Assembly (NCBI GenBank): GCA_018714645.1
Contig: DVND01000206.1
Location: 1 to 7,461 of the forward strand
Length of the DNA: 7,461 nucleotides
Source: Candidatus Avimonoglobus intestinipullorum
Lineage (GTDB): Bacteria > Bacillota > Clostridia > UBA1381
Reading direction: 5' to 3'
The position numbers and the translations under genes were made by a program. How positions within the stretch are numbered: the stretch's first letter is position 1; every line of letters starts with the position of its first letter. This document shows positions 6,216-7,461 of this stretch, in pieces. Under the pieces are notes generated by a model that was not told the DNA's origin, made no database searches, and worked only from the letters and a program-made list of their open reading frames with translations.

Positions 6216-7337
6216 CTATTTCTGTAAAACAGCCTTGTATGCTTTTTCCGTGTCATCGGTCATCTTTGCCACCGAATATTTTTTCAGGATCACCTTACGC
6301 CCATATTTACCCAATTCCGCGTGTTCCTCGTCCCACATGCCGAAGAAATTACTGATTTCCTGTACCAGCAGCTCCTCGGTAGAAGGCACGCAGCCCCGGC
6401 AGCAAAAATTGGTCGCAATTGCCGGTTCCAGCTTATCCGGCGTAAACAGCCCGATATACCCCTCGTTGCCGGCGATAATTGTCGGCTTTTCCTCCGCCAT
6501 CGCCTCTAACGCTGCGCGGGATACGCCTACAAACAGCTTTGCAGGCGCGATCAACTTGTTGATATCCATCCGCGGGCCGGTCAGCACAATGGCCTCCCTG
6601 CCCATTTTTTGATTCGCTTCCTCCGCCAGCGCGCGGACTGCATCGAAATCATCTCCCCCGCCCACAATGACAAGCTTCAGATTTTCTATGAGCTTGTCCA
6701 GCTGCGGCAGTACGGCAACCAATTGCCGCGCCACAAGGCTGCGGGAGGCGTCCAGCCGGCTGACATAGACGATCGTGTTATCCTTCGGCCGCAGGTGCAG
6801 TTCCCGCATCGCATCGCCCGCATCCACCGCCGGCGAAAATTTTTCCGTATCGATCCCATTGATTGTCACGAAAATATGATCCTCCGGAATTTTGTAATTC
6901 ACCATCAGGTATTTTTTGATGTCCTCGCTGACAGCGATCGTCCGCTGCCCCCAGTCCGTGATATATTTTAAACCATACTTTGTGGTAAACACCCAGTGCG
7001 CCGTTGTCACAAACGGGAAATGCAGCTTTTTCTGCAGCTTCCCCAAAATAAAAGACGGGATCCGCGCATGGGAATGCACCAGATCAATCTTCTCCACCTG
7101 AATGATCTTTTTTAACAAATTCCATGCCTTATAAACATTGCGCGGGTTTTTATTCTGCAGCGGCACCATATAGTGTTTAATGCCCGCGGCATTCAGCTCC
7201 CGCTCGTAAACGCCGCCGTTCGACGTCACAACCACATTGTACCCGCGCTTTTTCAGTTCCTTCGCCAATTCCACAACATGGGTCTCCGCGCCCCCTATAT
7301 CCAGCTTCATCAAAGAAAGCAGCACATTACACGCCAT
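6216..7337 (-). CDS. Family 4 glycosyltransferase, divergent (GT-B fold)
   Basis: This 373-residue protein is predicted to be cytoplasmic, transferring a sugar from a nucleotide-sugar donor to a lipid-linked envelope glycan. The N-terminal domain carries GGAETH (15-20), typical of the GT4 acceptor domain, plus HSHARIPS (88-95). The C-terminal half has SRLD (193-196), VGGGDD (225-230) and LEAMAEEKP (277-285). Start choice: the reading frame is open back to an ATG at 7436, but that codon lies inside the terminator and upstream of the promoter. The ATG at 7337 has GAGG (7349-7346) 8 nt upstream and begins the conserved domain. Two things are odd. The EX7E motif keeps only its second Glu (E278; the first position is V270), and the usual basic phosphate-binding segment after the SRL motif reads DASR. 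A Cys cluster (C312, C313, C316) follows. csaB begins 30 nt downstream. The family is firm; the sugar specificity is unknown. Confidence 0.85.
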   Translation of the reverse strand: MACNVLLSLMKLDIGGAETHVVELAKELKKRGYNVVVTSNGGVYERELNAAGIKHYMVPLQNKNPRNVYKAWNLLKKIIQVEKIDLVHSHARIPSFILGKLQKKLHFPFVTTAHWVFTTKYGLKYITDWGQRTIAVSEDIKKYLMVNYKIPEDHIFVTINGIDTEKFSPAVDAGDAMRELHLRPKDNTIVYVSRLDASRSLVARQLVAVLPQLDKLIENLKLVIVGGGDDFDAVRALAEEANQKMGREAIVLTGPRMDINKLIAPAKLFVGVSRAALEAMAEEKPTIIAGNEGYIGLFTPDKLEPAIATNFCCRGCVPSTEELLVQEISNFFGMWDEEHAELGKYGRKVILKKYSVAKMTDDTEKAYKAVLQK

Positions 7338-7385
7338 TTCGCCAACCTCGCCTTTCGTCCGGTCTGAATTTGAAATACATCTTAT
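7338..7385 (-). other. Short 5' leader of the operon
   Basis: The stretch between the -10 box and the first ATG is about 48 nt, giving a leader of about 42 nt. It holds the ribosome-binding site GAGG (7349-7346), with AAAGG just before it, and no hairpin, upstream reading frame or riboswitch-like structure that I can see. Control therefore seems to rest on the promoter itself or on factors whose sites are not evident here. Confidence 0.6.
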
Positions 7386-7414
7386 ATTATACTTGAATAT
7401 GCAGAAAATAGCAA
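7386..7414 (-). promoter_or_regulatory. Sigma-A-type promoter of the operon
   Basis: On the minus strand a consensus -10 box TATAAT (7391-7386) lies exactly 17 nt downstream of TTGCTA (7414-7409), which matches 4 of 6 positions of the TTGACA -35 box. The surroundings are AT-rich compared with the coding DNA. Transcription should begin near 7379, giving a leader of about 42 nt before the ATG at 7337. The -35 box begins 15 nt after the terminator stem-loop, so the promoter is packed directly behind the previous transcription unit. No operator palindrome or riboswitch-sized leader is visible. This is the only clear promoter found; the later genes have no room for their own except inside coding sequence. 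Confidence 0.8.
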
Positions 7415-7428
7415 GAATTTTAGCAAAT

Positions 7429-7458
7429 AAAAACATCTGGCTTTACCAGATGTTTTTT
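7429..7458. terminator. Rho-independent terminator hairpin, works on either strand
   Basis: A perfect 7-bp stem, CATCTGG (7434-7440) with CCAGATG (7446-7452), closes a 5-nt loop (CTTTA on the plus strand). Flanking A and T runs can extend the stem by five A-T pairs. Read leftward, the stem is followed by TTTTTATTT; read rightward, by six T's. No rightward gene precedes it in the window, so its main job is probably to end a leftward transcript entering from beyond 7461, which insulates the operon. It may also stop antisense transcription leaving the operon. The structure is seen directly; the upstream gene is inferred. Confidence 0.85.
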
Positions 7459-7461
7459 GAA

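Noticed and set aside
7338..7436. Upstream ATG at 7436 extending the first glycosyltransferase by 33 residues
   Set aside because: The extension would be translated from inside the terminator stem and upstream of the promoter, with no ribosome site. The residues are not part of the GT4 fold.
1..7461. CRISPR arrays, tRNA or rRNA genes, insertion sequences, attachment sites or defence genes
   Set aside because: No spaced direct repeats, tRNA-like cloverleaf, transposase or integrase frames, or nuclease or helicase motifs were seen. Coding sequence fills all but about 150 nt of the window.

Overview
The window is one leftward (minus-strand) operon with no rightward gene. It most likely comes from a Clostridia-type Bacillota bacterium. 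This assignment is inference, resting on strong AGGAGG-like ribosome-binding sites, two TTG starts, very tight gene packing, a CsaB-type pyruvyl transferase (typical of Gram-positive S-layer/secondary-wall-polymer systems), a Gram-positive-style MurJ and DUF4330 membrane proteins. The exact taxon cannot be read from the sequence.

Layout in the direction of transcription, from high to low coordinates. At the right edge is a perfect-stem, bidirectional-looking terminator (7429-7458), probably the end of an upstream gene outside the window. It is followed at once by a good sigma-A-type promoter (TTGCTA, 17-nt spacer, TATAAT; 7386-7414). Then come: a divergent family-4 glycosyltransferase (7337-6216), CsaB polysaccharide pyruvyl transferase (6185-5091), a MurJ/MviN-type lipid-linked-glycan flippase (5087-3540, TTG start), a 627-residue O-antigen ligase/polymerase-like membrane protein (3550-1667, TTG start), a canonical family-4 glycosyltransferase (1670-549), a DUF4330 single-pass membrane protein (562-95), and the first 31 codons of a second DUF4330 paralogue that runs off the left edge. 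Every junction after csaB is either a 3-nt gap or an overlap. The only non-coding stretch of note is the ~124 nt at the right edge.

Together the genes read as an envelope-glycan module. Two cytoplasmic glycosyltransferases build a lipid-linked oligosaccharide, CsaB adds a pyruvyl ketal, MurJ moves a lipid-linked glycan across the membrane, and the Wzy/WaaL-like protein polymerises or transfers it outside. The paired DUF4330 proteins are membrane-anchored partners of unknown role. By analogy with CsaB systems, the product may be a pyruvylated secondary cell-wall polymer that anchors SLH-domain proteins; that link is inferred. An initiating phosphoglycosyl transferase (TagO type), a final wall ligase (LCP type) and any SLH protein are not in the window. 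The parts are recognisable families; the less-explored points are the DUF4330 pair, the non-canonical first glycosyltransferase and the use of MurJ as the operon's only flippase.
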